A DNA stretch of 64,000 bases from Rhodobacter capsulatus (lineage in GTDB: Bacteria; Pseudomonadota; Alphaproteobacteria; Rhodobacterales; Rhodobacteraceae), in NCBI RefSeq assembly GCF_003254295.1, contig NZ_QKZO01000013.1, positions 29,945 through 93,944 on the forward strand, read 5' to 3'. Both the position numbers and the translations under genes were made by a program. Positions 1 through 9,595 of this stretch are shown here, in pieces. The notes beneath the pieces are model-generated. The model had not been told where the DNA came from. It did no database searches and saw only the letters and a list, made by a program, of their open reading frames with translations. Position 1 is the first letter of the stretch. Each line of letters opens with the position of its first letter.

Positions 1-305
1 TCTTCGGCGTCTTCATCCAATTCGCCCCGCCCGCGCTGCGCGGCGCGATGTTTCGCGGCATGGCGCAGGCGCTCAAACCCGGGGGGCTGTTGTTCTTGCA
101 CGGTTTTTCAGTGCGGCAGCTGGCCAATGCCTCGGGCGGGCCAAAGGATGCCGCGCAACTCTGGACGCTCGATCTGCTGCGCGCGGCCTTTCCGGGCTGG
201 GCGATCCGGCATCAGGCCGATTACGACGCGCGGCTTGCCGAGGGCGCCGGGCACAGCGGCAAGGCGGCGCTGATCGACCTTGTTGCGGTCAAACCTGCAA
301 GATGA
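1..305 (+). CDS. SAM-dependent methyltransferase, C-terminal part
   Basis: The reading frame enters from the left edge in frame 3, so only the last ~100 residues are present. The text (FIQFAPPALR, then LKPGGLLFLHGF, then GGPKDAAQLWTLDLLR) matches the C-terminal half of small class I methyltransferases of the TehB/UbiE-like kind, where LKPGG marks the strand-4/helix boundary of the Rossmann fold. The SAM-binding glycine motif lies outside the window, so the substrate cannot be judged. An internal ATG at 48 is not a start, because the homology runs through it. Confidence 0.7.
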   Translation, partial: FGVFIQFAPPALRGAMFRGMAQALKPGGLLFLHGFSVRQLANASGGPKDAAQLWTLDLLRAAFPGWAIRHQADYDARLAEGAGHSGKAALIDLVAVKPAR

Positions 306-421
306 TGGCGCCCTGTGACCTCGTCACAGACAATTTATTGCCCGTGGCATAGACGGAACCGTGCTTGTCGTGCGTTTAGTAAGCTCGATGCACTGACCCC
401 AACCCTTTCAGGAGATGACGC

Positions 422-874
422 ATGCACAAAATCCTTCTCGCTCTTCCGGTGGCCGCCCTTGTTCTGGGCTCTGCCGCCTATGCCGCGGATACCAAAGAGG
501 TTCTGGAGGCCCGCGAGGCCTATTTCAAATCGCTCGGCAAATCGATGAAGGCGATGACGGGCGTGGCCAAGTCGTTCGACGCCGAGGCCGCCAAGGCCGA
601 AGCCGCGGTGCTGGAAAAGATCCTGGCGACCGATGTGGCGCCGCTGTTCCCGGCGGGCACCTCGAGCACCGATCTGCCCGGCCAGACCGAAGCCAAGGCG
701 GCGATCTGGGCCAACATGGACGATTTCGGCGCCAAGGGCAAAGCCATGCATGACGCCGGCACCGAAGTGATCGCGGCGGCCAATGCCGGTGACGGCGCCG
801 CCTTCGGCGCGGCGCTGCAAAAGCTTGGCGGCACCTGCAAGGCCTGCCACGACGACTACCGCGAAGAAGACTGA
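422..874 (+). CDS. cycP: cytochrome c'
   Basis: Periplasmic four-helix-bundle c-type cytochrome that binds NO (and CO) and is linked to NO tolerance in purple bacteria. Residues 1-21 form a Sec signal peptide ending AYA, giving a mature protein starting [10 protein letters not shown]. The single heme motif CKACH sits at residues 139-143 near the C-terminus, as is characteristic of the family, with H143 as the axial ligand. The 150-residue precursor has the usual family length, and the mature sequence is nearly the R. capsulatus protein as I remember it. AGGAGA stands just upstream of the ATG. A strong hairpin follows the stop, before a cytochrome b gene on the same strand. Confidence 0.95.
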   Translation: MHKILLALPVAALVLGSAAYAADTKEVLEAREAYFKSLGKSMKAMTGVAKSFDAEAAKAEAAVLEKILATDVAPLFPAGTSSTDLPGQTEAKAAIWANMDDFGAKGKAMHDAGTEVIAAANAGDGAAFGAALQKLGGTCKACHDDYREED

Positions 875-881
875 TCTGCCC

Positions 882-909
882 GGGGCGGGGGAAACCCCGC
901 CCCCTTTTC
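882..909 (+). terminator. rho-independent terminator after cycP
   Basis: A 9-bp perfect GC stem (GGGGCGGGG / CCCCGCCCC) with a GAAA loop is followed by TTTT. It begins 7 bases after the cycP stop and lies before the cytochrome b start at 933, so it probably limits read-through and lets cycP be expressed more strongly than the next gene. Confidence 0.8.
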
Positions 910-932
910 CTTTCCGTTGAAGGTGTTGCCCG

Positions 933-1520
933 ATGACCGACATGACCGATGCCCCCGCGAGAAGCCGCCCGATGATCTGGGATCCGCTGGTGCGGGTGTT
1001 TCACTGGACGCTGATGATCTGCGTCGTGGGGGCCTGGATTCTGGGCGAATTCGGCCCGGATATCATGACGTTGCATTTCTGGCTGGGTTATGCGGTGGGC
1101 GGCTTGCTGCTGATCCGCATCCTGTGGGGCTTTGTCGGCCCGCGCACGGCGCGGTTTGCGAATTTCGTCACCGGGCCGGGGCCGGTCCTGCGCTATCTGC
1201 TGACGCTGCCGAAGCGCCAGCCGAGCCATGCGCCGGGCCACAACCCGCTGGGCGGCTGGGCGGTGGTGGCGATGCTCGTGCTTTTGGGCCTGCAGGTGCT
1301 GACCGGGCTGTTCGTCGGCACCGATGATTACGTGAACATGGGGCCGCTTTCGGACTATGTCTCGGAAGATGTGAACAAGCTGGTGCTGAGCTGGCACAAG
1401 ACCTTTGCGCCGCTCATTCTGGCGCTGGTCGGGCTGCATGTGGCGGCGATCTTCTTCTACCGGCTCTGGAAGCGCGAAGACCTGATCACCCCGATGATCA
1501 CCGGGCGTCGGCCCGATTGA
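933..1520 (+). CDS. cytochrome b561-type membrane protein
   Basis: Inner-membrane b-type cytochrome of the bacterial b561 / Ni-Fe-hydrogenase b-subunit family, about four membrane segments. Candidate heme-ligand histidines are in RVFHWTLM near residue 25, MTLHFWLG, SWHKTF and GLHVAAIFF in the last helix. Length 195 aa is normal. The gene lies 58 bp behind cycP on the same strand; a cytochrome b gene next to the c' gene suggests that the pair exchange electrons, but this is inferred from position. ATG 933 is used, with ATG 942 a possible alternative. Confidence 0.85.
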   Translation: MTDMTDAPARSRPMIWDPLVRVFHWTLMICVVGAWILGEFGPDIMTLHFWLGYAVGGLLLIRILWGFVGPRTARFANFVTGPGPVLRYLLTLPKRQPSHAPGHNPLGGWAVVAMLVLLGLQVLTGLFVGTDDYVNMGPLSDYVSEDVNKLVLSWHKTFAPLILALVGLHVAAIFFYRLWKREDLITPMITGRRPD

Positions 1521-1561
1521 GCCATATGGACGGCGGCAGGGTTCCGCGCTAACCTGCGGGC

Positions 1562-2968
1562 ATGACACAGGTACATTCTCCCGCAGGGCAATCCGGCCTT
1601 GCCGCCAATATCCGCGCCACTCTGGTTCTGGGCCTGCCGATGATCGGCTCCAACGTTGCCCAGATGGCGCTTCACGTCACCGATACGATCATGCTGGGCT
1701 GGTACGGGGTGGCCGAACTGGCCGCTGTCGTGCTTGGTTCGTCGTTCTTCTTTTTCCTGTTCATCCTGGGCTCGGGCTTTTCCTATGCGCTGATGGGGCG
1801 GATCTCCGCGGCCCTTGGCGCGGGCAATGCCACGCAGCTGCGCCGCGACACGCGGATGGGGCTTTGGGTCTCGATCGGCTACGGGCTGGTCGCGATGCCG
1901 GTGCTTTTCGCCGCAACGCCGATTCTGCGCGCGCTGGGACAGGACCCGCATCTGACCGCGCTGGCGGCCCAGTTCCTGAATATCGCCGCTTTCGGTCTGG
2001 TGCCCGCGCTGGTGGTGGCGGTGCTGCGCGCCTATCTGGGGGCGCAACATCGCGCGCAGGTGGTGATGTGGATCACCATTCTGGGCGTGGGCGTCAACAT
2101 CTTCGGCAACTGGGCCTTTGTCTTCGGCAATTTCGGCGCGCCCGAGATGGGGGTGCAGGGCGCGGCGCTCTCGTCGGTGCTGGTGCAGGCGACTTCGGCG
2201 CTGCTGCTGGCGGCTTATGCCGCGTGGCATCCGAAGCTGCGGCAGATCCAGCTTTTCACCCGGTTCTGGCGCCCGGATTGGGAGGCGATGCGGGCCGTCG
2301 TCCGTCTGGGCCTGCCCGCCGGTCTGACGCATCTGTCGGAAGCCGGGCTGTTTCAGGCCTCGGCGCTGATGATGGGGTGGCTGGGCACGGTGCAGCTGGC
2401 GGCGCATGGGATCGCGCTCGAACTCGCCTCGCTGACCTTCATGATCCACATGGGGCTGTCGAATGCGGCCACCGTGCGGGCGGGCCATGCTTATGGCGCC
2501 GCCGATCCCGCGCGGCTGCGCGCGGGCGCCAAGGCGGCGGTGCTGATGTCGATGGTCTTTGCCGGTCTGACGATCGCGGTCTTTCTGGCGATGCCGGAAA
2601 CGCTGGTCGGGCTGTTTGTGGACCGCACGAAGCCCGAGGCGGCCGAGATTCTGGTCTTTGGCGCGCATCTGCTGGCGGTGGCGGGGCTGTTCCAGCTTTT
2701 CGACGCGGCGCAGGTGATGGCGCTGGGCCTGTTGCGCGGCGTGCATGATACCCGGGTGCCGATGGTGATCGCCACGATCAGCTATTGGCTGGTGGGGGTG
2801 CCCGCCAGCTACATCCTCGCCTTCCGCTTCGATCTGGGCGGGGTGGGGCTCTGGCTGGGCCTTGTCATCGGGCTGGCCTGCGTCGGTGTTACCCTGATGG
2901 TGCGGTTCTGGCGCGGCCCCTGGCTCAGCGGAACGCCCGCAGATAGTGACGTTCGTAAAGCCGCTTGA
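1562..2968 (+). CDS. MATE family multidrug/sodium efflux transporter
   Basis: 468-residue integral membrane protein of the MATE (NorM-like) family with about 12 hydrophobic segments in two homologous halves. The N-terminal block LGLPMIGSNVAQMALHVTDTIMLGWYG is the typical first-helix signature (substrate portal and D in helix 1). The repeated half begins near RLGLPAGLTHLSEAG. Expected to export cationic drugs or metabolites by cation antiport. The 3' end overlaps by 44 bp the oppositely oriented flavoprotein gene, so the last 14 codons are read on both strands. No strong ribosome binding site is visible at the ATG. Confidence 0.9.
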   Translation: MTQVHSPAGQSGLAANIRATLVLGLPMIGSNVAQMALHVTDTIMLGWYGVAELAAVVLGSSFFFFLFILGSGFSYALMGRISAALGAGNATQLRRDTRMGLWVSIGYGLVAMPVLFAATPILRALGQDPHLTALAAQFLNIAAFGLVPALVVAVLRAYLGAQHRAQVVMWITILGVGVNIFGNWAFVFGNFGAPEMGVQGAALSSVLVQATSALLLAAYAAWHPKLRQIQLFTRFWRPDWEAMRAVVRLGLPAGLTHLSEAGLFQASALMMGWLGTVQLAAHGIALELASLTFMIHMGLSNAATVRAGHAYGAADPARLRAGAKAAVLMSMVFAGLTIAVFLAMPETLVGLFVDRTKPEAAEILVFGAHLLAVAGLFQLFDAAQVMALGLLRGVHDTRVPMVIATISYWLVGVPASYILAFRFDLGGVGLWLGLVIGLACVGVTLMVRFWRGPWLSGTPADSDVRKAA

Positions 2969-4055
2969 GCCAGTGCAGCGGTTTCAGCGCGGGCAGGGTC
3001 AGGTTGATCTTGCCGCGGCGGAACACCAGCATGCCGCTGTCCAGACTGTCCATGATGCAGATGAGCTCGGGCAGGAACGGCGTTGCCGGGTCCAGGCCCT
3101 TTTCGATCGCGGCGATGTTGGCGGCGATCGCCTGCGCCTGCAGATCGGCCTGATGCGCCTGTTTCGGCAGCCAGTCCGGCCCCGGGAAGGACCCGGCATC
3201 GCCCGCCACCCAGACGCCCGGCTTGCCCGTCACCCGGCACAGCGCATCCGCCAGGATCATCTTGCCCGGCGAGAGCGGCAGATCGGTGTCCTCGAACCAG
3301 GAAAGCCCGGTCATGCCGGGCTGGAACAGGATCAGATCGGCGGCGATTTCGCCCGCCTCGGTCACCACCTTGTCGGGCTCGATCCGCACCATCTTGTGGC
3401 CCAGATGCGTTTCGATGCCGCGCCCTTTCATCTCGGCCAGAATGCCGTCGACCGCCTTTTCGCCCAGCCGCTGCCCGGGCCGGTCCGAGGGCGAGAAGAA
3501 CACCAGCTTGAACCGGTCGCGGCGCATCTGCTGGCGCAGCAGCGTGTCAAGGATGAACATGTATTCGAACATCGGCCCGCCGCGGATCGCGCCGGGCTCG
3601 CTGGGGTTCGTGGCCATGCCGATGGCGATGGTGCCGCCCTCAAGCGCATGAAACCGCTCGGAAATCGCCTGCGCCGGCGCGAGCCCCTCGCAGGGGATCA
3701 GCGCATGTTCGATGCCGGGCAGCTTGCGCAGGAACCGCGCCCCGGTGGCGATGATCAGGTGATCGCCCGAAATCACCTGCCCGTCGAGGGTGGTAACGCT
3801 GCGGGCGCCCGCATCCAGCGTGGTGACCGCGGTCTGCAGGAAGCGCACCTTGTGGCGGGCGAGGAACGGGGCCAGCGGGATCTGCAGCTCTTCGATTTCG
3901 CGCAGACCCGAGGGGATCCAGATCGCCGAGGGCAGATAATGCAGGCTGTCCCGCGGCGAGATCAGGGTGATCTCCGCCTTTACGCCGCGCTTGCGCAGCG
4001 CGCGCACCGCCGTCAGCGCCGCAAAGCCCGAGCCGAGGATGACGATATGGGTCAT
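2925..4055 (-). CDS. sulfide:quinone oxidoreductase-like FAD flavoprotein
   Basis: FAD/NAD(P)-binding protein of the SQR / flavocytochrome c sulfide dehydrogenase family, 376 aa (R. capsulatus Sqr is ~427). Dinucleotide motif GSGFAALTA at 8-16 and the late FAD motif VWVAGDAGSFPG are clear. SQRs use three cysteines; here C122 (LIPCEG) and C333 (LICIMDS) fit the first and third, but the middle one is missing (PGAIRGGPMFEY where SQRs have a Cys before FGP). It may therefore be a different SQR type or act on another sulfur species. A perfect SqrR-type palindrome lies directly upstream, tying it to sulfide/persulfide control. GGAAG precedes the ATG. The 3' end overlaps the MATE gene. Confidence 0.8.
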   Translation of the reverse strand: MTHIVILGSGFAALTAVRALRKRGVKAEITLISPRDSLHYLPSAIWIPSGLREIEELQIPLAPFLARHKVRFLQTAVTTLDAGARSVTTLDGQVISGDHLIIATGARFLRKLPGIEHALIPCEGLAPAQAISERFHALEGGTIAIGMATNPSEPGAIRGGPMFEYMFILDTLLRQQMRRDRFKLVFFSPSDRPGQRLGEKAVDGILAEMKGRGIETHLGHKMVRIEPDKVVTEAGEIAADLILFQPGMTGLSWFEDTDLPLSPGKMILADALCRVTGKPGVWVAGDAGSFPGPDWLPKQAHQADLQAQAIAANIAAIEKGLDPATPFLPELICIMDSLDSGMLVFRRGKINLTLPALKPLHWLKRLYERHYLRAFR

Positions 4056-4064
4056 GGGGGCTTC

Positions 4065-4090
4065 CTTACATTCTATTGTCTGAATGTAAG
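4065..4090. promoter_or_regulatory. SqrR/BigR-type persulfide-responsive operator
   Basis: Perfect 9-bp inverted repeat CTTACATTC / GAATGTAAG around an 8-bp spacer, containing ATTC-N8-GAAT. That is the site described for the ArsR-family persulfide sensor SqrR of R. capsulatus and for BigR. It lies 10 bases upstream of the start codon of the SQR-like gene and touches its ribosome binding site, as expected for a repressor. No sqrR gene is in the window. Site match seen; binding inferred. Confidence 0.75.
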
Positions 4091-4129
4091 GCTAGCCCAG
4101 CCCCGCCCGCCAAAGCAAGCAAAACCGGG

Positions 4130-4555
4130 TCACGTGTCCGTGTCAGCCTCGGGTCCGGCCTTCATCATCCGCTCGGCCTTCTTGCGCACCAGAACCGTGC
4201 GCAGATCATGCATCGCCAGCAACAGCGGATCGGTGACCTCGTCGAGCTGCGCCTCGGTCGCCTTCGCCTGCACCCAGTGCGTCGTCAGGTTCAGATGATC
4301 GACGGTGCGCAGGATGTCATCGACATCGCGCGCGGCCAGGGTGGCGATGCGTTTCGCCATCCAGGCCTCGATCTCGCGCAGGTCATCGGGCGTCAGCTTG
4401 CGGTCGCCCTGCGCCTTGATCTCGCCGTTCCTGACGTTGACGACGGCGATCTGCTCCATCTCGATCCGGCGCTGGCGGTTCTCGGTATCGACCCGAAACA
4501 CCGCCGCGCCATTGTCGCGGATGCGAAAATAATACTCGGGCAAATCCCCGGCCAT
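4130..4555 (-). CDS. conserved hypothetical protein (DUF-type, after aatA)
   Basis: 141-residue soluble protein with no signal peptide or membrane segment. It opens with MAGDLPEYYFRIRDNGAAVFRV and is rich in charged helices (LTPDDLREIEAWMAKR). I do not recognise a characterised family; similar short proteins occur in Rhodobacteraceae. It starts 26 bp after the aspartate aminotransferase stop on the same strand with a GGGGAG ribosome binding site, so it is probably co-transcribed with aatA. Function unknown. Confidence 0.6.
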   Translation of the reverse strand: MAGDLPEYYFRIRDNGAAVFRVDTENRQRRIEMEQIAVVNVRNGEIKAQGDRKLTPDDLREIEAWMAKRIATLAARDVDDILRTVDHLNLTTHWVQAKATEAQLDEVTDPLLLAMHDLRTVLVRKKAERMMKAGPEADTDT

Positions 4556-4581
4556 CGCACACTCCCCGGGCCGGTCTGGCC

Positions 4582-5835
<1,254 letters not shown>

Positions 5836-5908
5836 TCAAGGAAAACGCAGTTGACGGGCGGGGTTGGCGGGTGCAAGGCAGGGACACGCACGGCAAGGAA
5901 GGTGGATC

Positions 5909-6181
5909 ATGAGCGAAACGCACGAAGCCCGGATCAAGCGGATGAAGATGCGCAGCTGGCGCCGCGGCATCCGCGAGATGGACCTGATTCTGGGGCCCTA
6001 TGCCGATGCGAAGCTTGAAGGATTCGATACCGCGCAGCTCGATCTGTTCGATACGCTTCTGGAAGAAAATGACCAGGATCTGTACCCCTGGTTTTCGGGG
6101 GCGCTGCCCTGTCCGCCACAATATGTTGATTTGTTTGCGGAAATCGGCGCCTTCATGCAGGGCAAGCTGGCGCGGGGCTGA
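5909..6181 (+). CDS. sdhE: SdhE family FAD assembly factor
   Basis: 90-residue protein of the SdhE/Sdh5/YgfY family, which promotes covalent FAD attachment to succinate dehydrogenase and fumarate reductase flavoproteins in the cytoplasm. The family signature RGxxE is present as RRGIREMD, followed by DLILG and the aromatic-acidic block DLYPWFSG. ATG 5909 is chosen because AAGGAAGGTGG lies 5 bases upstream; an in-frame upstream extension has no homology. It stands alone, divergent from aatA. Confidence 0.88.
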   Translation: MSETHEARIKRMKMRSWRRGIREMDLILGPYADAKLEGFDTAQLDLFDTLLEENDQDLYPWFSGALPCPPQYVDLFAEIGAFMQGKLARG

Positions 6182-6294
6182 GGCGCTATCTTGCAGAAAT
6201 TGTGACGAATTTCCGAAACTTCGTCTGGGTTTAACCGTATTTTCGGGTTTTGCCGCCAAGGTGGTCTCAGGAAGCGAGGCTGGCGGAGAACCGA

Positions 6295-6807
6295 ATGTCA
6301 TTTCAAACCCCGATGAAAGCGCCCGGAACGGAAGAAGGCGCCTCTCCCGGTATCATGTCCTGCTATCTGGACAGTCTGTCTCTGGTCGAACGTCTGCATC
6401 GTCTGCTTTTGGACGTGATCAAGGACGAATTCGAACGGCTGGGGATTTTGGAAATCAACCCGGTGCAGGCGCTTTTGCTGTTCAACATCGGCGAGAACGA
6501 GGTCACGGCGGGCGAGCTGAAGACGCGCGGCTACTATCAGGGCTCGAATGTCAGCTACAATCTGAAGAAGCTGGTGGAATGCGGCTACATGCATCACCAG
6601 CGCTGCGAGATCGACCGTCGTTCGGTGCGGGTGAAGCTGACCGCGAAGGGCGTCGATCTGCGCGAGCGGGTCACGGCGCTTTTTGAACGCCATGCCAAGG
6701 GCATGGATGCGCGCAACGTGATCACGCTCGATGCGATGGACGAGATGAACCGCACCCTGCGCCGGATGGAGCGCTACTGGTCGGATCAGATCCGCTACAT
6801 CTACTAG
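6295..6807 (+). CDS. MarR/LdtR-type winged-helix regulator
   Basis: 170-residue winged-helix transcription factor. The central stretch (LVERLHRLLLDVIKDEFERLG, VQALLLFNIGENEVTAGEL, YYQGSNVSYNLKKLVE, CEIDRRSVRVKLT) closely follows LdtR-type MarR proteins of Rhizobiales and Liberibacter, which control L,D-transpeptidases and stress genes. The DRRSVRVKLT segment is the wing. ATG 6295 follows a GGCGGAGA site; an upstream TTG extension lacks homology. The next gene is a serine hydrolase, but no target can be assigned from sequence. Confidence 0.82.
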   Translation: MSFQTPMKAPGTEEGASPGIMSCYLDSLSLVERLHRLLLDVIKDEFERLGILEINPVQALLLFNIGENEVTAGELKTRGYYQGSNVSYNLKKLVECGYMHHQRCEIDRRSVRVKLTAKGVDLRERVTALFERHAKGMDARNVITLDAMDEMNRTLRRMERYWSDQIRYIY

Positions 6808-6915
6808 GGACTGACGCAGCGACAGGCTGCATGGCGCCGCTTGCCCCCGGGGCAGGCGGCGTGCTTTCCTTTGCGGGTTCGTCAGGCGCCAGGCGCCGGA
6901 GCTTGGGAGGGGATC

Positions 6916-8079
6916 ATGCGGCGTTTTCTGCGCATCTTCTGGCGCGTTCTTCTGGTTCTGCTTGTGCTGGGCGCGGGCGCGGCCCTGGTGAAACGCGATG
7001 ACATCGCCCGGCTGATGGCGGTGCAGATGCTGTTCGACGAGGGGCGGATCGTCGAGAATTTCTCGCAGATGGACCGGCTCTTTCACGCCCGCGTGCTCGA
7101 CCGCGGCCCCGGGCCGGTCTCGGCGCTGCCGATGGGCGTGCCGGAAACGCTCTCCCCCGAGGCCGAGGCCTGGATCAGCCGCCGCGCGGTCACCGCGCTT
7201 GTCATCCTGCGCGATGGCCGGATCACCTATGAAAACTACTACAAGGGCACCGGGCCCGAGGATCTGCGGATCAGCTGGTCGATGGCGAAATCGGTGCTCT
7301 CGGCGCTGTTCGGGACGCTGGTGGCCGAGGGCGCCATCCCCGATCTGGACGCGCAGGTGGTGGATTTCGTGCCGCAGCTGAAGGGCTCGGCCTATGACGG
7401 TGTCAGCATCCGCGATGTGCTGACGATGACCTCTGGCGTGCATTTCGACGAAGATTACATGAAGTTTTCAAGCGACATCAACCGGATGGGCCGGGTGCTG
7501 GCGCTGGGCGGCTCGATGGACGGCTTTGCGGCGTCCCTCAAGACCCGGGCGACGGAGCCGGGCAGCCACATGCATTACGTCTCGGTCGACACGCATGTTC
7601 TGGGCATGGTGATCAAGGGGGCGACCGGGCGCGATCCGGTCGATCTGATGGCGGAGCGGATCATTCAGCCGATGGCGCTGGAGGCGAGCCCGGTGATGCT
7701 GACCGATGGCGAGGGCACGGGTTTCGTTCTGGGCGGGCTGAACTTGCGCACGCGCGATTATGCGCGCATCGGGCAGATGTTCCTGCAAGGCGGTTTCTGG
7801 AACGGCCGCCAGATCGTGCCCGCCGATTGGGTTGCGGCCTCGACCGCGCATCAGGCGGCGGACGGGGCGGGCTACGGCTATCAATGGTGGGTGCCCAGGG
7901 ACAATGCCGATTTCGGCAACGACTACATGGCGCAGGGCATCTACGGGCAGTTCATCTATATCAACCCCGCCCGGAACGTGGTCATTGCGGTCAATGCCGC
8001 CGATCTGGGTTTTGCCGCGGACGGCGTGACCGATGAAAACCTTGCGATGTTCCGGCAACTGGCGCAGGCTGGCCCCTGA
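6916..8079 (+). CDS. membrane-anchored serine hydrolase (beta-lactamase/PBP fold)
   Basis: 387-residue serine hydrolase of the class C beta-lactamase / DD-peptidase-like family (S12). Residues 4-25 form an N-terminal membrane anchor, so the catalytic domain should face the periplasm. The nucleophile motif SxxK is S122-MAK in SWSMAKSVLSALFGT, and MHYVSVDTHVLG fits the second (Tyr) motif. The ATG is preceded by GGAGGGG; an upstream in-frame start would put the anchor inside the chain. Family members include esterases, amidases and peptidoglycan enzymes; the substrate is unknown. The DUF2237 gene follows 12 bp later. Confidence 0.85.
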   Translation: MRRFLRIFWRVLLVLLVLGAGAALVKRDDIARLMAVQMLFDEGRIVENFSQMDRLFHARVLDRGPGPVSALPMGVPETLSPEAEAWISRRAVTALVILRDGRITYENYYKGTGPEDLRISWSMAKSVLSALFGTLVAEGAIPDLDAQVVDFVPQLKGSAYDGVSIRDVLTMTSGVHFDEDYMKFSSDINRMGRVLALGGSMDGFAASLKTRATEPGSHMHYVSVDTHVLGMVIKGATGRDPVDLMAERIIQPMALEASPVMLTDGEGTGFVLGGLNLRTRDYARIGQMFLQGGFWNGRQIVPADWVAASTAHQAADGAGYGYQWWVPRDNADFGNDYMAQGIYGQFIYINPARNVVIAVNAADLGFAADGVTDENLAMFRQLAQAGP

Positions 8080-8091
8080 AAGGGGTGTCAC

Positions 8092-8460
8092 ATGGAAATG
8101 GAACCTTCGGTCAATGTGCTGGGCGGGCCGCTGGAGGCCTGTTCGATGGCGCCGAAGACCGGCTTTTTTCGCGACGGCCATTGCAACACCTGCTGGGAGG
8201 ATCGCGGGCTTCATTCGGTCTGCGCGGTGATGACGGCGGAATTTCTGGCCTGGTCGGCCTATGTCGGCAACGATCTGTCCACGCCGCGGCCCGAGCATGA
8301 TTTTGCCGGGCTGAAGCCCGGCGATCGCTGGTGCCTCTGCGCCAGCCGCTTCCTGCAGGCGCATGAGGAGGGCTGCGCCCCCGAGATCCGGCTGGAGGCC
8401 ACGCATCGCCGCACGCTGGAGCTGGTGCCGCTCGAGGTCTTGCGGCTTTACGCGATCTGA
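8092..8460 (+). CDS. DUF2237 family protein
   Basis: 122-residue small cytoplasmic protein of the DUF2237 family. Recognisable blocks are NVLGGPLEACS, TGFFRDGHCNTC, VCAVMTAEFLAWS, GNDLSTPRPEHDF and PGDRWCLCA, with several conserved cysteines and tryptophan. The function of the family is unknown. Its 3' end overlaps the convergent epmA gene by 13 bp. It lies 12 bp after the serine hydrolase and is probably co-transcribed with it. Confidence 0.88.
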   Translation: MEMEPSVNVLGGPLEACSMAPKTGFFRDGHCNTCWEDRGLHSVCAVMTAEFLAWSAYVGNDLSTPRPEHDFAGLKPGDRWCLCASRFLQAHEEGCAPEIRLEATHRRTLELVPLEVLRLYAI

Positions 8461-9497
8461 TCGCTGACCGGCGTCCAGATCACGTCATCGATCCGCGGCG
8501 CCGAGGTGGCGAGCATGACCAGCCGGTCAAAGCCCATCGCAATGCCGCTGGCCGCGGGCATTTGAGCGAGCGCCGCCAGAAAATCCTCGTCGATCGGGTA
8601 GCGCTCGCCGTAGATGCGGGCTTTCTCGTCCATCTCGGCCTGAAACCGCAGCCGCTGTTCGGCCGCGTTCGTCAATTCGCCAAAGCCATTCGCCAGCTCC
8701 ACCCCGCAGGCGTAAAGCTCGAACCGTTCGGCGACGCGGCCATCATCGGGGGCGGGGCGGGCCAGCGCGGCCTCGGCCACCGGATAACGATCCAGAATCG
8801 TCGCCCGGCCATGGCCCAGATGCGGCTCGACCTTTTCCACCAGCACCTTGGAGAGCATCAGCGACCAGGTATCCGCGTCGCCGACCTTGATCCCCGCCGC
8901 CCGGGCCTGGGCGCGCAGCCCCGCGGCATCGGTCGACCCGTCCGCCCCGCAGGTGGCCAGAAGGTCGATGCCCGCGTGACGCTGGAAGGCCTCGGCGACC
9001 GAAAGCCGCTCGGGCACGGCAAAGGGGTCGCACTCATGCCCCCTGTAGCGCAGCACGGCGCTGCCCGCCGCTTCGGCGGCCAGACGCAGGAAATCGGCGC
9101 AGTCCTGCATCAGCACGGTGTAATCCTCGCCCACGCGATACCATTCCAGCATGGTGAATTCGGGCGAATGCAGGGCCCCGCGTTCCCGGTTGCGCCAGAC
9201 ATGGGCAAAGGCGGCGATCCGGGTTTCGCCCGCCGCCAGCAGTTTTTTCATCGCGAATTCGGGCGAGGTGTGCAGATACATCGGCACGCCCGCGCCATCA
9301 TTGCCGATGGCGGTGGTGGCAAAGCCATGCAGATGCGCCTCGTTGCCGGGGCTCACTTGCAGCGCCACCGGATCGACCTCGAGGAAGGCGTGATCGGTGA
9401 GCCAGCCGCGCAAAGCGGCCTGAATGCGGGCACGCGCCAGCAGCGCCGGGCGGCGATCGGCGTGACGAGAGGGGCTCCACCAGGGCGTTTGGCTCAT
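8448..9497 (-). CDS. epmA: elongation factor P lysine(34) lysyltransferase
   Basis: 349-residue homologue of the catalytic core of class II lysyl-tRNA synthetase without the anticodon-binding domain (EpmA/PoxA/GenX). It attaches beta-lysine (made by EpmB) to Lys34 of EF-P. Class II motifs are visible: MYLHTSPEFAMKKLL with WRNRERGALHSPEFTMLEWY (motif 2 region), and GIAMGFDRLVML (motif 3). The start ATG 9497 gives the usual MSxTxxWxP opening; longer in-frame starts exist. It is divergent from efp, its substrate. epmB is not in the window. The cell's LysRS in this window is class I, so EpmA is not a redundant synthetase here. Confidence 0.93.
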   Translation of the reverse strand: MSQTPWWSPSRHADRRPALLARARIQAALRGWLTDHAFLEVDPVALQVSPGNEAHLHGFATTAIGNDGAGVPMYLHTSPEFAMKKLLAAGETRIAAFAHVWRNRERGALHSPEFTMLEWYRVGEDYTVLMQDCADFLRLAAEAAGSAVLRYRGHECDPFAVPERLSVAEAFQRHAGIDLLATCGADGSTDAAGLRAQARAAGIKVGDADTWSLMLSKVLVEKVEPHLGHGRATILDRYPVAEAALARPAPDDGRVAERFELYACGVELANGFGELTNAAEQRLRFQAEMDEKARIYGERYPIDEDFLAALAQMPAASGIAMGFDRLVMLATSAPRIDDVIWTPVSDQIA

Positions 9498-9595
9498 TTT
9501 CGGGGCTTTTTGCTGGAAATACGGCTCGCGATGGTTTAGGCGCTTCGCCATCCGGGCGCCAGAGCCTGTCTTAGACCCCATTCAAGGAACCTCAA

